Below are positions 1 through 8,293 of a DNA stretch of 38,668 nucleotides, in pieces (position 1 is the stretch's first letter; the number at the start of each line of letters is the position of its first letter). Source of the stretch: Adonisia turfae CCMR0081 (GTDB lineage Bacteria; Cyanobacteriota; Cyanobacteriia; Phormidesmidales; Phormidesmidaceae); contig NZ_QXHD01000004.1 of assembly GCF_011009555.1 (NCBI RefSeq), positions 2,497,008 through 2,535,675 on the forward strand. Reading direction: 5' to 3'. Position numbers and translations under genes: made by a program. The notes under the pieces are model-generated. The model had not been told where the DNA came from, made no database searches, and worked only from the letters and a program-made list of their open reading frames with translations.

Positions 1-537
1 TTGACCCACCACTAGGCCTAACGCCAAAATTAGCACCGCCCCTGCTAAGGAGAATGACAGTCGAAAGGATGTAAGCTCTGTCCGCTCGTCATAATCCTGA
101 GTCATTTCGGCGGTCAGAGTCGAGTAAGGCAAGTTTGTCGTCGTAAAAAATATCTGAAATACCACAGAAACAAAAACGTAGTACCAAAACAGTCCGTTTT
201 GATTGGTACTCCCTGGAACAATCCAATTTAGGAAAAACGTAGCTCCAAATGGAATGCCCGTTAGCACTATCCATGGATAGCGTCGTCCCCAACGGGTGCG
301 GGTGCGATCGCTCAAGATCCCGACAACTGGATCATTGACAGCATCCCAAATTTTGCCAATCAGCAACACGGTGCCTGCTTTGAGCGGGTCTAATCCAGCA
401 ACATTGGTTAAGAAAATCAGAAACGAAAACGCTAATAAATTAGAGGTTAGACCCGCTCCCATATCCCCGGCACCGTAGGCCAGTTTTGTAGACCAAGTCA
501 GTTTTGGAGGATGCGATGGTTTGCCTGAAGTTTCCAT
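1..537 (-). CDS. GPH-family (MelB-like) sugar:cation symporter, 5' part only
   Basis: The reading frame starts at the ATG at 537 and stays open for 179 codons to the window edge, so the C-terminal part lies outside. The N-terminus reads AYGAGDMG followed by a first membrane segment. Then comes the stretch KIWDAVNDPVVGILSDRTRT with RWGRRYPW, the hallmark of the glycoside-pentoside-hexuronide:cation symporter branch of the major facilitator superfamily (D in WDAxxDP and the RxRWGRRxPW loop). Four to five hydrophobic segments are visible. By family it would import a sugar or sugar derivative together with Na+ or H+ across the inner membrane; the substrate cannot be told. It is divergent from the phosphoribosyltransferase gene, with about 180 bases between them. 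Confidence 0.88.
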   Translation of the reverse strand, partial: METSGKPSHPPKLTWSTKLAYGAGDMGAGLTSNLLAFSFLIFLTNVAGLDPLKAGTVLLIGKIWDAVNDPVVGILSDRTRTRWGRRYPWIVLTGIPFGATFFLNWIVPGSTNQNGLFWYYVFVSVVFQIFFTTTNLPYSTLTAEMTQDYDERTELTSFRLSFSLAGAVLILALGLVVGQ

Positions 538-719
538 AGTGTGGAGAGGTTGCTAGAAATTATTAAATCATCTGTAGAATGAGGCTCAAACCTGACTGTA
601 TCGTCACACCAAGCGTCACACTAGAATCTTTGTACGCTGCCATTGCCTGGTGGGGCAACGTTTTTAAGAAAAGACGCTGCTTTCAGGCCATGTAACAACG
701 CTATATTATTGCCCTATTT

Positions 720-1301
720 GTGTCCCCCCTTTCCTCCGAGTTATCCATGTCCGTAACTTCAGATCTTGCAGCTACTAGGCCTTCTACCGATACTGATCTT
801 CATGTGTCTTGGTCAGACTACTACCAAGCCGTTGAAAATTTAGCAGTCGCTATTCATCAGTCAGGATGGCAATTTAATCAGATTGTCTGTCTGGCTAAGG
901 GCGGTCTGCGGATTGGAGACGTTCTTTGTCGTATTTATGGTCAACCGTTGGCTATTCTCTCCACATCGTCCTATGGCGGTGAAGGCAACCGGACCCGTGG
1001 GTCAATCACATTTTCTAGGGATTTGAGTATGACCACCACCAATCTTGGCACCCATGTTCTTTTAGTGGATGATCTGGTGGATTCAGGCCAAAGCTTGCAG
1101 CGTAGCATTCGCTGGTTGCAGCATCGATATGGGTTCTATATTGACGATATTAAGACTGCCGTACTTTGGTACAAAGCCTGTTCAGTGATTAAGCCTGACT
1201 ATTATGTTGATTATTTAGAAACCAATCCATGGATTCACCAACCCTTTGAAAAGTACGAAGAGATGACTATCGATGACCTTGCGGAATCCAAAGAACGATA
1301 A
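720..1301 (+). CDS. Phosphoribosyltransferase (Gpt/Hpt-like, COG2236 type)
   Basis: The PRPP-binding signature VLLVDDLVDSGQSL (two acidic residues followed by DSGxS) lies near residues 117-130, and the region before it has the CLAKGGLRIGD loop expected of type I phosphoribosyltransferases. By family it transfers a phosphoribosyl group from PRPP to a purine base (xanthine, guanine or hypoxanthine) in the cytoplasm; the exact base is not evident. The longest frame starts with GTG at 720, but an ATG at 747 (tenth codon) is an equally good start and neither has a strong ribosome site. The C-terminal motif with PWIHQPFEKYEEM is typical of the short COG2236 proteins. It is followed 115 bases later by the WD40 gene. 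Confidence 0.85.
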   Translation: MSPLSSELSMSVTSDLAATRPSTDTDLHVSWSDYYQAVENLAVAIHQSGWQFNQIVCLAKGGLRIGDVLCRIYGQPLAILSTSSYGGEGNRTRGSITFSRDLSMTTTNLGTHVLLVDDLVDSGQSLQRSIRWLQHRYGFYIDDIKTAVLWYKACSVIKPDYYVDYLETNPWIHQPFEKYEEMTIDDLAESKER

Positions 1302-1416
1302 ATATTAAGCAATTTGGCTGAAAAATACTGTGGTTTAAACCGTATAGTCTGGGCTTTTATGCTGTTTTAGCAGAAGTTGTTTGTTTTTGTTGTTATTGGA
1401 GTGAAATAAACTAAAA

Positions 1417-2487
1417 ATGCTTCAAAGAAATCAGCTTCTAGCCCCTTCTATTATTGTTTTAGTGGCGCTTGGCGTGATTGGAACAGTGTTTGGATTAATT
1501 TGGGGGAGTCTAAATCAGCACTCAAACTATTCTCAAACGACGACACAATCTGCGGATGGGTCAATAGCAGCGGCACCAACGCCAACACAGCATTCTCTGG
1601 CACAGCATACCGCCACGGTACTCAGTGTTGCCATGCAGCCAGAGGCAGCCCTTGTCGCTAGCGGGAGTTATGACCAAACGGTTAAGCTTTGGGATCTAGA
1701 TACAGGTAAAGTACAGCGTACTCTCAACCATGCAGGGCGGGTGAATAGTGTCGCGTTTACCCCTGACGGAAAATATTTGATATCAGGTGGAGGTGACGGC
1801 AACATCGTTGTATGGAACGTTGAAACAGGATTAGAAGAACATATATTTACGGGTCGCTCTGGTCGAATAGTGAGTCTAGCAGTGAACGCTGATGGCACTC
1901 TTATCGCTAGCGGAGGCAGTAACGGCACCATTCGAGTTTGGGATCTTGACCTGAGACGTGAATTTACAACCTTGGTGGATTCTGGAGCACAGGTGAACAG
2001 TTTGGCATTCTCTTCTGCCAGTTTTCAGGAATTAGTGAGTGGCGATCAAGATGGAGTGGTGACTCTGTGGGATGTTGTGACCTCAGAATCAGTGCGAACT
2101 TACAAATCGGGAACGGATAGAATAACAGGTGTTGCCGTTAGTCCCGATGGTCAATATATTGCTAGCAGTAGCTATGATACCAATGTGCAAATTTGGAATT
2201 TAGCAACCGGCGTGGCTGAACAAACCTTAAGCGGACATAATTTTGTTGTCGCTAATGTTGTATTTAGCGACGATGGAGGGGTGCTGGCTAGCAGTAGCTT
2301 TGATGAAACTGTTAAGGTATGGGACTGGAAACAGGCGGTAGAACGCTGCACTTTGCGGGGCCATTCTGGATTTGTGTATAGTCTTGCCTTTAACCAAGAG
2401 GGCACTATATTGGCAAGTGGTGGGTATGATGGCTTGGTAAAGACTTGGCTACTGACAGATGAGAAGACTGGCTGTTTGCCAAGCTAA
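1417..2487 (+). CDS. Membrane-anchored seven-bladed WD40 repeat protein
   Basis: Residues about 10-30 form one hydrophobic segment (signal anchor), then a Thr/Gln/Ser-rich linker to about residue 60. Seven consecutive WD40 units follow, each near 41-43 residues and ending in a WD-like pair (LWDLDTG, VWNVETG, VWDLDLR, LWDVVTS, IWNLATG, VWDWKQA, TWLLTDE). Seven units make one closed beta-propeller, so the protein appears complete. Such propellers are protein-interaction platforms, here probably on the periplasmic face because the anchor is at the N-terminus; no enzymatic domain is present. A GGAG lies about 14 bases before the ATG. The repeats are only moderately similar to one another at DNA level, so this is not a recent repeat expansion. 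The binding partner is unknown. Confidence 0.9.
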   Translation: MLQRNQLLAPSIIVLVALGVIGTVFGLIWGSLNQHSNYSQTTTQSADGSIAAAPTPTQHSLAQHTATVLSVAMQPEAALVASGSYDQTVKLWDLDTGKVQRTLNHAGRVNSVAFTPDGKYLISGGGDGNIVVWNVETGLEEHIFTGRSGRIVSLAVNADGTLIASGGSNGTIRVWDLDLRREFTTLVDSGAQVNSLAFSSASFQELVSGDQDGVVTLWDVVTSESVRTYKSGTDRITGVAVSPDGQYIASSSYDTNVQIWNLATGVAEQTLSGHNFVVANVVFSDDGGVLASSSFDETVKVWDWKQAVERCTLRGHSGFVYSLAFNQEGTILASGGYDGLVKTWLLTDEKTGCLPS

Positions 2488-2679
2488 AAGGCTTATAGGA
2501 GGGGGTAAGGATTTTATAAATCCAACAATCGTGCTGACAATTATCTCTGAAGAAGCATGCTATAGAACGCTTTTGCGCAAAAATAGGCTCTAATTCAACC
2601 CTCATTTCTGAGTTTGAAATCAACTAAAGCCGAGAACTCAAAATTGAAAACCTAGCTGATTTTCTCTAGTTTGCATTTA

Positions 2680-3720
2680 TCACTTGGCAGCCTGTTTGGC
2701 ATCTTCAATCCAATCGTCAAAGGTGCCTTGGTTGTCGCGGATCCAGTCTTCTGCATGACGACGAATGTCTGCGGGAGTGTTTTCTCCATCACGCATACGC
2801 TGATTTTGCAGGCTGACGTCTGTGATGGGAATATTAACGAGTTCAAACCATCGAGCGATGTCTGGATGTGCTCGTAAAAACTGTCGATTGGCTAAAATTT
2901 CAATCTGATTAACTTCAAAGCCAAGATTTTTACCATCAATCACAGAGGCGTTTTCTTGAATACCGACAACGGGAACGTCTAACCAGACAACATCCTCATC
3001 GGGTACCAGCACACCACTTACCCATAGCGGAGTCCAGGTGTAGTAAAGTACTGGTTTACCTTCATTGTAGCGCTTGATAGTTGTCTCCATCAAGGCAAAG
3101 TAATTCTCATTATCGTGCTCTACAGTATCTCGCAGATTGTAATCGTTGAGATGAGATTCGATCACGTCTCGGCATCCCCATCCTGGTGGGCAACCGATTA
3201 AGTTGGCTTTACCATTCCCATCGGTATCAAATAGCTTAGCAAGTTCTGGATCTCTCAGATCTTCCAAGCTACCAATACCTTTTTGGGTCGATGTTTCTTT
3301 GTCAATTAGATAGCCCTGTAAAGCATTATCGATTAATGGGTTGACTCGTTTTAGTTTTTCATGGCCTCCATTTTCTTCAAAGAAATTCCGATGGAGGGGA
3401 TTCCAATGAACGGCTGTGTAATCTAAGTAGTCACGGGAAATAGCCTGGTGAATAACGTCATATTCCAACTCAGAACCAGCGATTGGTTTATAGCCTAATG
3501 ATTCTAAGCCAATATTAATTACCTCTGTTTGAAACAGCTCTTCTAAAGTTCCATAGGCTGAACGAATTACGTTATCTGAACTGACTAATGAAACATTCTG
3601 GCTTGTGTCGTTGCTGCAACTAGTAAACAGTGTTAGAGCGCTGAGGGCCGTAAACAGTGGGCAAAATCGTTTCCCTGGTTTCACGACACAACTTGATAAA
3701 TTAAGCAATAAATCTCTCAT
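2680..3720 (-). CDS. ProX-like glycine betaine/proline ABC transporter substrate-binding lipoprotein
   Basis: 346 residues, close to the usual length of ProX/OpuAC-type binding proteins. The N-terminus has a basic region, a hydrophobic stretch and a Cys at residue 35 in LFTSC, a slightly irregular lipobox (Phe at -3), suggesting a lipoprotein held at the outer face of the inner membrane. The mature part has the family's features: an early VINIGLESLGY region, a conserved GCPPGWGCRDV loop, and aromatic residues (Trp in HWNP, YYTWTPLW) of the kind that build the aromatic cage for the trimethylammonium group. By family it captures glycine betaine, proline betaine or choline for an osmoprotective ABC importer. 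No ATPase (ProV) or permease (ProW) gene is in this window, so it is an orphan here. Confidence 0.85.
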   Translation of the reverse strand: MRDLLLNLSSCVVKPGKRFCPLFTALSALTLFTSCSNDTSQNVSLVSSDNVIRSAYGTLEELFQTEVINIGLESLGYKPIAGSELEYDVIHQAISRDYLDYTAVHWNPLHRNFFEENGGHEKLKRVNPLIDNALQGYLIDKETSTQKGIGSLEDLRDPELAKLFDTDGNGKANLIGCPPGWGCRDVIESHLNDYNLRDTVEHDNENYFALMETTIKRYNEGKPVLYYTWTPLWVSGVLVPDEDVVWLDVPVVGIQENASVIDGKNLGFEVNQIEILANRQFLRAHPDIARWFELVNIPITDVSLQNQRMRDGENTPADIRRHAEDWIRDNQGTFDDWIEDAKQAAK

Positions 3721-4034
3721 GATTAGTCGATATATTCGTCAAGTAATAAAGTTATTGTTATGGGGGTTAATTATATGCTGCATTAATGATAAACCTCGAA
3801 AAAAACTCTGGTTTCTTAACTTGTTTTTAACCTTTTCGTTCGTCTTTAATGATAGTTAAGTGGCGTCATTTTGTAAGAGATAAACATCTAAATGGTTGCT
3901 GTTTATACTTGTTTGATACAGTAACTATGGCGATCTCTTTGATGCAAAGGTTGGGTTGATTTCGATGCTGAAAAATTGTTTTTAAACATACTTACCAAAA
4001 CTACTAAATTCAGGAAATAAGACTCACAATCAGG
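3721..4034. other. Intergenic region between divergent genes
   Basis: This 314-base, AT-rich stretch separates the divergent ProX-like gene from the phosphatase gene and must hold both promoters. A reading frame crosses part of it on the + strand, but it overlaps the ProX start, has no recognisable product and looks like chance. No RNA gene or clear operator is visible. Confidence 0.5.
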
Positions 4035-4493
4035 ATGAAGATTTTATTTGTCTGCGATGGAAACATTTGTCGCAGTCCGACGGCGGCTACCTTCCTTTGT
4101 TCTATGTTGGAAAATGGTAGTATCGAAGTTCGTTCAGCTGGTATTTATGCATCGGAGGGGCGACCGATGATTAATAAGATGCAGCAAACGCTTGCAGAGT
4201 ATGGATTTTCTGTTGAACATTGTTCCCAGAAGATTTCGTCTGAAAATTTGGCCTGGGCTGATTTGATTTTTACCATGACCCGGCCCCAGAAGTTTCTTCT
4301 CATCAGTATGGTGCCAGCTATTGCTGATAAGGTATACACAATACAGGAATACATTGGTCATCCAGCCCAAGATATTCCGGTGCCCCATGGTGAGACATTG
4401 CAGGCATATCGACAATGTGCTGAATTTATTCAGCGGAGTTGCGTATTGCTCTATAGAGAATTGTGTCAAGCTGGATGCGATCGCAACAAATAG
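4035..4493 (+). CDS. Low-molecular-weight protein phosphatase (tyrosine or arginine type), general acid replaced
   Basis: 152 residues, the usual size for the family. The N-terminal P-loop CDGNICRSP has the nucleophile Cys7 and the phosphate-binding Arg13 of the C-x5-R-S signature. The remainder follows the family (RSAGIYASEGRP, FTMTRPQK). The family normally carries a DP[FY]G loop near residue 116 whose Asp donates the proton to the leaving group. Here the loop reads DIPVPHG, with Val116 at the Asp position; Asp113 lies three residues earlier and might substitute. By family it removes phosphate from protein tyrosine or arginine in the cytoplasm. The ATG at 4035 is preceded directly by CAGG. 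The gene stands alone and is divergent from the ProX-like gene. Confidence 0.85.
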   Translation: MKILFVCDGNICRSPTAATFLCSMLENGSIEVRSAGIYASEGRPMINKMQQTLAEYGFSVEHCSQKISSENLAWADLIFTMTRPQKFLLISMVPAIADKVYTIQEYIGHPAQDIPVPHGETLQAYRQCAEFIQRSCVLLYRELCQAGCDRNK

Positions 4494-4517
4494 TGCACAA
4501 TTTTGACAAGTTGTTGA

Positions 4518-5072
4518 CTACTCAACCTTACTTAACCCCTTTGACCAGGCCAGGGCAGCTTCCCAAATCAAATCGTAAACCGGATCTTTAATGTCATAGT
4601 ATGCATCAATATCATCGCCATGACGCTTGGCAATTTCTCGTTTAATCAGCTCTACAGATTTGGCTGAATTTGGGTGACTACGAAGGTAATCGCGAAATAA
4701 CAAAGGATATTGTTGATTAGGATTGCCCTCAACTCTCACGTGGATGTTTGCACGCCGTTGCCCATCCGGTTGATGGAAGAATTGTTTTTTCCATAGGTGA
4801 GGAGTGGCATCTGCACCCAGGGGAACGTGATCACAGGTAATATGCTCCCGATGGTAATAGCCTGCCTCCGTTAGCTTTTCTGGAATGTTGGGTGTAAGGG
4901 CCTGTACGGTGAGCTGAATGTCAATAACGTCTTTTGCTCCCAAGCCAGGTACTGAAGTTGAACCAATGTGGTCAATACAGAGAGCCTGTGCTCCTAAAAT
5001 TTTTGTCAAAGCGGCTTGAATCACTGCAAATTCTTGGGGCCATGTGGGTTTGTAAGAGTGGATAACGATCAT
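4518..5072 (-). CDS. GrpB family protein (UPF0157, nucleotidyltransferase-like)
   Basis: The N-terminal half has the GrpB pattern: YKPTWPQEF, then IDHIGSTSVPGLGAKDVIDI, where the GSTSVPGLxxKxxIDI stretch is the family's most conserved part and resembles a nucleotidyltransferase fold. Later comes NIHVR and a C-terminal region rich in basic residues (IKREIAKRHGDDIDAYYDIKD). The longest frame begins with TTG at 5084, but the ATG at 5072 gives a start that fits the family (MIVIHSYKP). The biochemical role of GrpB proteins is poorly known. It lies about 30 bases after the glutathione transferase gene on the same strand, so the two are probably cotranscribed and under the control of the TetR gene upstream. 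Confidence 0.85.
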   Translation of the reverse strand: MIVIHSYKPTWPQEFAVIQAALTKILGAQALCIDHIGSTSVPGLGAKDVIDIQLTVQALTPNIPEKLTEAGYYHREHITCDHVPLGADATPHLWKKQFFHQPDGQRRANIHVRVEGNPNQQYPLLFRDYLRSHPNSAKSVELIKREIAKRHGDDIDAYYDIKDPVYDLIWEAALAWSKGLSKVE

Positions 5073-5102
5073 GGTTTTTGTCAATTAATTAAAGCCGTTG
5101 AG

Positions 5103-5777
5103 TTAATTGTTCTGATGCTGTCGCTTTTGCCGCTTCATGGCTATGCGAATCCATCGCTGTAGTAGTTGTTTCCAAGCCTCGAAGTCGACATCACTGGGAT
5201 TTGTTGCCTGCCAGGCCAGGCGAGCGGTGATGTGATTGTTCCATTGATTGAGGGCAGGATAATCTGTTAGCCCTATGCCCAGTCTGCAGAATAATGGCAC
5301 CGTTGCACCCACTACAATGTCAGCTAAGTTTAAATGAGTGTCGCCAAAATACCCCCCTTTGCCCACGTGACTATTCAGAAATGTTAAAGCAGCATTGAGT
5401 TGTTGTTTGACATCTGCTGTCAATGGAACATGGTCTTGGTTAATTACTTTAGAGAGTTTTGAGACCAATTCATTGACGGTTACCATTTGAATCATTCTCA
5501 TGGTTGTCCGTTCCCTATGACATGCCGGTACCAATGGAATATGGGGATGCTGATCCTCTAGATAGTCTAGAATTGCGATGGATTCAATCACGCGAAAGCC
5601 ATTTTCAACAATCACAGGGATATGGTGAAAGGGGTTGAGGGTGAGGAAATCAGTCTGAAACTGTTCACGTTTACTCAGATCCACGATGACGGGTTGAAAG
5701 GGAATCTCTTTTTCCAATAACGCTAGCCAAACACGTCGGGAGATAGGCGATAGGGGGTGATAGTAAAACGTCAGCAT
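5103..5777 (-). CDS. Glutathione S-transferase
   Basis: 224 residues with an N-terminal thioredoxin-like domain (about 1-75: YYHPLSPISRRVWLALLEKEI, then NPFHHIPVIVENG and VIESIAILDYLE) and an all-helical C-terminal domain (about 90-210). The conserved PV cis-proline and the ES pair that binds the glutathione gamma-glutamyl group are present. By family it conjugates glutathione to electrophiles or reduces them in the cytoplasm; the substrate is unknown. A strong ribosome site (AAGGAGG) lies 5 bases before the ATG. A perfect palindrome with core GACCGATCGGTC stands about 38-60 bases upstream, matching one before the tetR gene, so this gene is probably a direct target of the repressor. Confidence 0.9.
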   Translation of the reverse strand: MLTFYYHPLSPISRRVWLALLEKEIPFQPVIVDLSKREQFQTDFLTLNPFHHIPVIVENGFRVIESIAILDYLEDQHPHIPLVPACHRERTTMRMIQMVTVNELVSKLSKVINQDHVPLTADVKQQLNAALTFLNSHVGKGGYFGDTHLNLADIVVGATVPLFCRLGIGLTDYPALNQWNNHITARLAWQATNPSDVDFEAWKQLLQRWIRIAMKRQKRQHQNN

Positions 5778-5814
5778 CGAGTCCTCCTTAATCCTTAATA
5801 GAAATAAAATTTAA

Positions 5815-5838
5815 AAAAAAGACCGATCGGTCTTTTTT
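5815..5838. promoter_or_regulatory. Palindromic TetR-type operator before the GST gene
   Basis: A perfect 24-base palindrome: core GACCGATCGGTC (5821-5832) flanked by six A on the left and six T on the right. The same core recurs at 6561-6572 before the tetR gene. Its position just upstream of the transferase gene fits repressor binding. Because it lies 50 bases past the tetR stop and reads as a stem followed by T residues on the - strand, it could also serve as a terminator for tetR. Binding is inferred, not shown. Confidence 0.75.
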
Positions 5839-5890
5839 GAGGAAAAAGCAATGGTGAAAAAAATAACCTGAGGCTAGGTTGGGTGGCTCC

Positions 5891-6514
5891 CTACTCCAAA
5901 AGACCTAGGGGGGTGGAGTCATCTGTTTGCTGAAGGGTTGCAATGTATTGAAATAAATGCTGTTTAGCCCAGGATAGGTGGACGTGATCACCATAGAGAT
6001 GGCTCATCATTAAAGCACCTTCCAAGGTGGAAATTACAATGGTAGTGGTGGCATCTGCATTGAGTGAAGATTTAATTTCACCATGTTTGATGCCGAGACT
6101 GATAATTTTGCGAATCATTTGCCGCCAGTTATCCATGGCTTGGCAGGTGCGATCGCGCAAAGTTGGATGGGTGTCATCGCTCTCAATTGCCGTATTCATT
6201 AACGGACATCCCCCTTTGAAAGCGGGTTTATCCACCATGCTGCAAAAGGTTTCAATAATGACCTTAAGACGTTCAATAGAGTGGCGCTTCCCTTGCAGAG
6301 CAATTTTGTATTGCTGTGCCACCAAGCCAACGGTAAAGTCAAAAGCCGCCAAGGCTAATTCATCTTTGCTGCTGAAATGGTTATATATGCCTCCTTTTTT
6401 TAATCCCGTCGTCTGCATGATGTCAGCCATTGATGTTCCCGCATAGCCCTGCTGGTTAAAAACAACAGCCGCTTGTTGGATAATATGGGCCTTTGTAGTC
6501 TGGGCTTTAGACAC
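5891..6514 (-). CDS. TetR/AcrR-family transcriptional regulator
   Basis: 207 residues. The N-terminal helix-turn-helix (about 8-55) reads AAVVFNQQGYAGTSMADIM, then TTGLKKGGIYNHFSSKDEL, the standard TetR DNA-binding pattern with Tyr-x-His-Phe. The C-terminal ligand domain has the motif KGGCPLMNTAIESDDTHP, common to a group of TetR proteins (LmrA/YxaF-like) that sense drugs or reactive compounds; the Cys in GGCPL is typical. The start codon is GTG at 6514. A copy of the palindrome GACCGATCGGTC sits about 45-60 bases upstream of its own start and another before the GST gene, pointing to autoregulation and control of the GST-GrpB operon. The inducer is not known. Confidence 0.92.
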   Translation of the reverse strand: MSKAQTTKAHIIQQAAVVFNQQGYAGTSMADIMQTTGLKKGGIYNHFSSKDELALAAFDFTVGLVAQQYKIALQGKRHSIERLKVIIETFCSMVDKPAFKGGCPLMNTAIESDDTHPTLRDRTCQAMDNWRQMIRKIISLGIKHGEIKSSLNADATTTIVISTLEGALMMSHLYGDHVHLSWAKQHLFQYIATLQQTDDSTPLGLLE

Positions 6515-6557
6515 AGTCGCAACAGGTAAACAAGTTTAGAGCCTGAGAAAATCCTAA

Positions 6558-6575
6558 AAAGACCGATCGGTCTTT
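6558..6575. promoter_or_regulatory. Palindromic TetR-type operator before the tetR gene
   Basis: A perfect 18-base palindrome with core GACCGATCGGTC (6561-6572) and three A/T pairs on each side. It is identical in its core to the operator at 5815-5838 and lies upstream of the GTG start of the TetR gene, as expected for autoregulation. That the TetR protein binds here is an inference from position and shared sequence. Confidence 0.75.
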
Positions 6576-6662
6576 CTTGAAAGTATCAGAATAGCTATCG
6601 CCAAGTAAAGTTCACCTGCATAGGTATCTAATCCAATGGTCAACTTTTTCGTAATAGGCGCT

Positions 6663-7754
6663 TCAAACCAAAAACTGACGAATTTCATCAGCGAGTTGGG
6701 CACTCCCTTGATCAGCGGTCACCAGTTCTATTTGCTCGGAGCTAACGGCTCCTAAGCCTAAATCAGCTGCTCGCCTAATCTGAGCCTGATCCCAAATTGA
6801 CCCACTGGATACTTCGCGAGTTGTGCCTAGCTTGCGTAGCATGGCAATGCCAACCGCATCAATGGCAATGCGATCTGTGCTGGCTAGCATGAGCCCTGCC
6901 TGTACCCGCCGTCCCTGTTCAGGACCGCCGCCGACAAAGGCATCTACACCATCAATCATGATGAGCGAGGGGCGATGGGTTTTATTGACTTCGGCGATCA
7001 TTAACCGTTGGCTGCTAGAGCGATGTAATTCACGCATATAGTCATGGTCATCACCCGGCACATAGCGAGCCACCATGCCGATGGTATTTTTCAGGGACAA
7101 TGTAAAGTGGCCACCAAACCGATGGGTTTTAAGACAGCAGACATTGACAATGGCATCGGCATTAAGAACAGGCCGGGCGATCGCAAATCCCTGGGACCAG
7201 TTTGTGCCAGTCGCTGCAAAATATTGCCAGTCGTCTCGGCTCAACTCATCAAACACAAGGGTGTTGAACCCATAGCGCTGACTGAGATTGAAAACCTGCA
7301 TTTGGGCCATAGCGTTGCGAGTGTTTGCCATGCCAGACCGGTCACCAACGGTAATAGCGCTTGCTCCAGCTGCCTGAATTTCTTGCACCAAAGTTTCCAA
7401 TACAACTGGATCTGTGGCAGCTGGGGCTGGATCGCCTGTGTTGTAATTAGGTTTAATAAATACGCGCTTTTGCTTAAAGCTAGGGGGCTGCAACAACGCT
7501 ATGGCCTGCCTTACACCAGCTGCTCGATCCGTCGTTTTAACAAGAGCCACTCGGTGGGGATTAAGGCCAGTTGCTGCCAGGGGGGTAGCTAAGCTTGAAG
7601 ATAGCTCTGGGGGGAAGCGAGATTGTTCTGACGTGGAGGCTGATTCTGCACTACATGAATTGAGAACAGGGGGTAAGGTGGCTGCACCTGCCAGTAGCCC
7701 TAAATATTTCAGTAGGCCGCGACGAGTTTGTTGTTGGTTGGATTGGGGGGACAT
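6663..7754 (-). CDS. DUF362 domain protein with twin-arginine signal
   Basis: 363 residues. The N-terminus carries a twin-arginine motif (RRGLLKYLGLLAGAA, Arg11-Arg12) and then LNSC with Cys34, so export in folded form by the Tat pathway and possible lipid attachment are likely. From about residue 65 the DUF362 pattern follows: VALVKTTDRAAGVRQAI, VFIKPNYN, ATDPVVLETLV, VGDRSGMANTR, NVCCLKTHRFGGHFTLSLKN and a late IDAVGIAMLR. The family has no settled biochemical function; some members are fused to ferredoxin domains, but no cysteine cluster is present here. It is separated from the next gene upstream (8294, opposite strand) by a 540-base spacer. Confidence 0.85.
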   Translation of the reverse strand: MSPQSNQQQTRRGLLKYLGLLAGAATLPPVLNSCSAESASTSEQSRFPPELSSSLATPLAATGLNPHRVALVKTTDRAAGVRQAIALLQPPSFKQKRVFIKPNYNTGDPAPAATDPVVLETLVQEIQAAGASAITVGDRSGMANTRNAMAQMQVFNLSQRYGFNTLVFDELSRDDWQYFAATGTNWSQGFAIARPVLNADAIVNVCCLKTHRFGGHFTLSLKNTIGMVARYVPGDDHDYMRELHRSSSQRLMIAEVNKTHRPSLIMIDGVDAFVGGGPEQGRRVQAGLMLASTDRIAIDAVGIAMLRKLGTTREVSSGSIWDQAQIRRAADLGLGAVSSEQIELVTADQGSAQLADEIRQFLV

Positions 7755-8293
7755 GGCAAGCAGAGGCTTTTTGTAACTAGAGATAGATCGCCTCCATTCT
7801 GATTAGCGCATATGAGAATTCCCTGAACCCTAATTTCTTACTCACATAAAAATTGCATAACGACATTGATGCTTTGGCCCATAGAACGACATTGATTTCA
7901 TTCTGTTCGATATACCCTACGTAGCGTTAGAGACCTGATGGATTGACAAAAATCCAAACAATGCATAGCCTTATCTCAGGTGGTCAGACTTTAGGACGTT
8001 GTTGGACCTCTTAAGTTTAAGAAATGTAAATATATTAAGTTGATCTTAAGGCCATAGCTAGATAATCAGTAACAAGTTCTGAAGTTTGTACTGAGTTCAG
8101 CTTGTCGTTCCAACTGACTTACTTGACTTGCGCAGTGATATGTGAACCGCGTTGATGATTGTTGTGTTGATAGGTAGGAGCTATGGGATCACTCGCTTAG
8201 CTGTGGGGACTAATGGTTTGCCGGTGATGGATCTTGTTGGCAAATTGTTTTATAAGTGTGTCAACGTTATTCCGAGAGTCTCGTTTGAAGACA
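7755..8293. other. Long intergenic region with a 12-base direct repeat
   Basis: About 540 bases between divergent genes. A 12-base direct repeat (AACGACATTGAT) occurs at 7859-7870 and 7885-7896. A palindromic CTACGTAG lies near 7917-7924. The right half contains in-frame extension of the next gene without an obvious start. No tRNA or known RNA motif was recognised. It presumably carries the promoters of both flanking genes. Confidence 0.45.

Noticed and set aside
3605..3859. Frame on the + strand over the ProX gene start
   Set aside because: It overlaps the real gene on the other strand and its upstream part is antisense to the signal peptide.
8234..8293. Longer N-terminus for the unknown protein at 8294
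   Set aside because: The extra residues (MLANCFISVSTLFRESRLKT) look like noncoding sequence and a better ATG follows.
7755..8293. Possible tRNA or riboswitch in the long spacer
   Set aside because: No cloverleaf, no conserved TTCGA loop and no known riboswitch core was found by eye.
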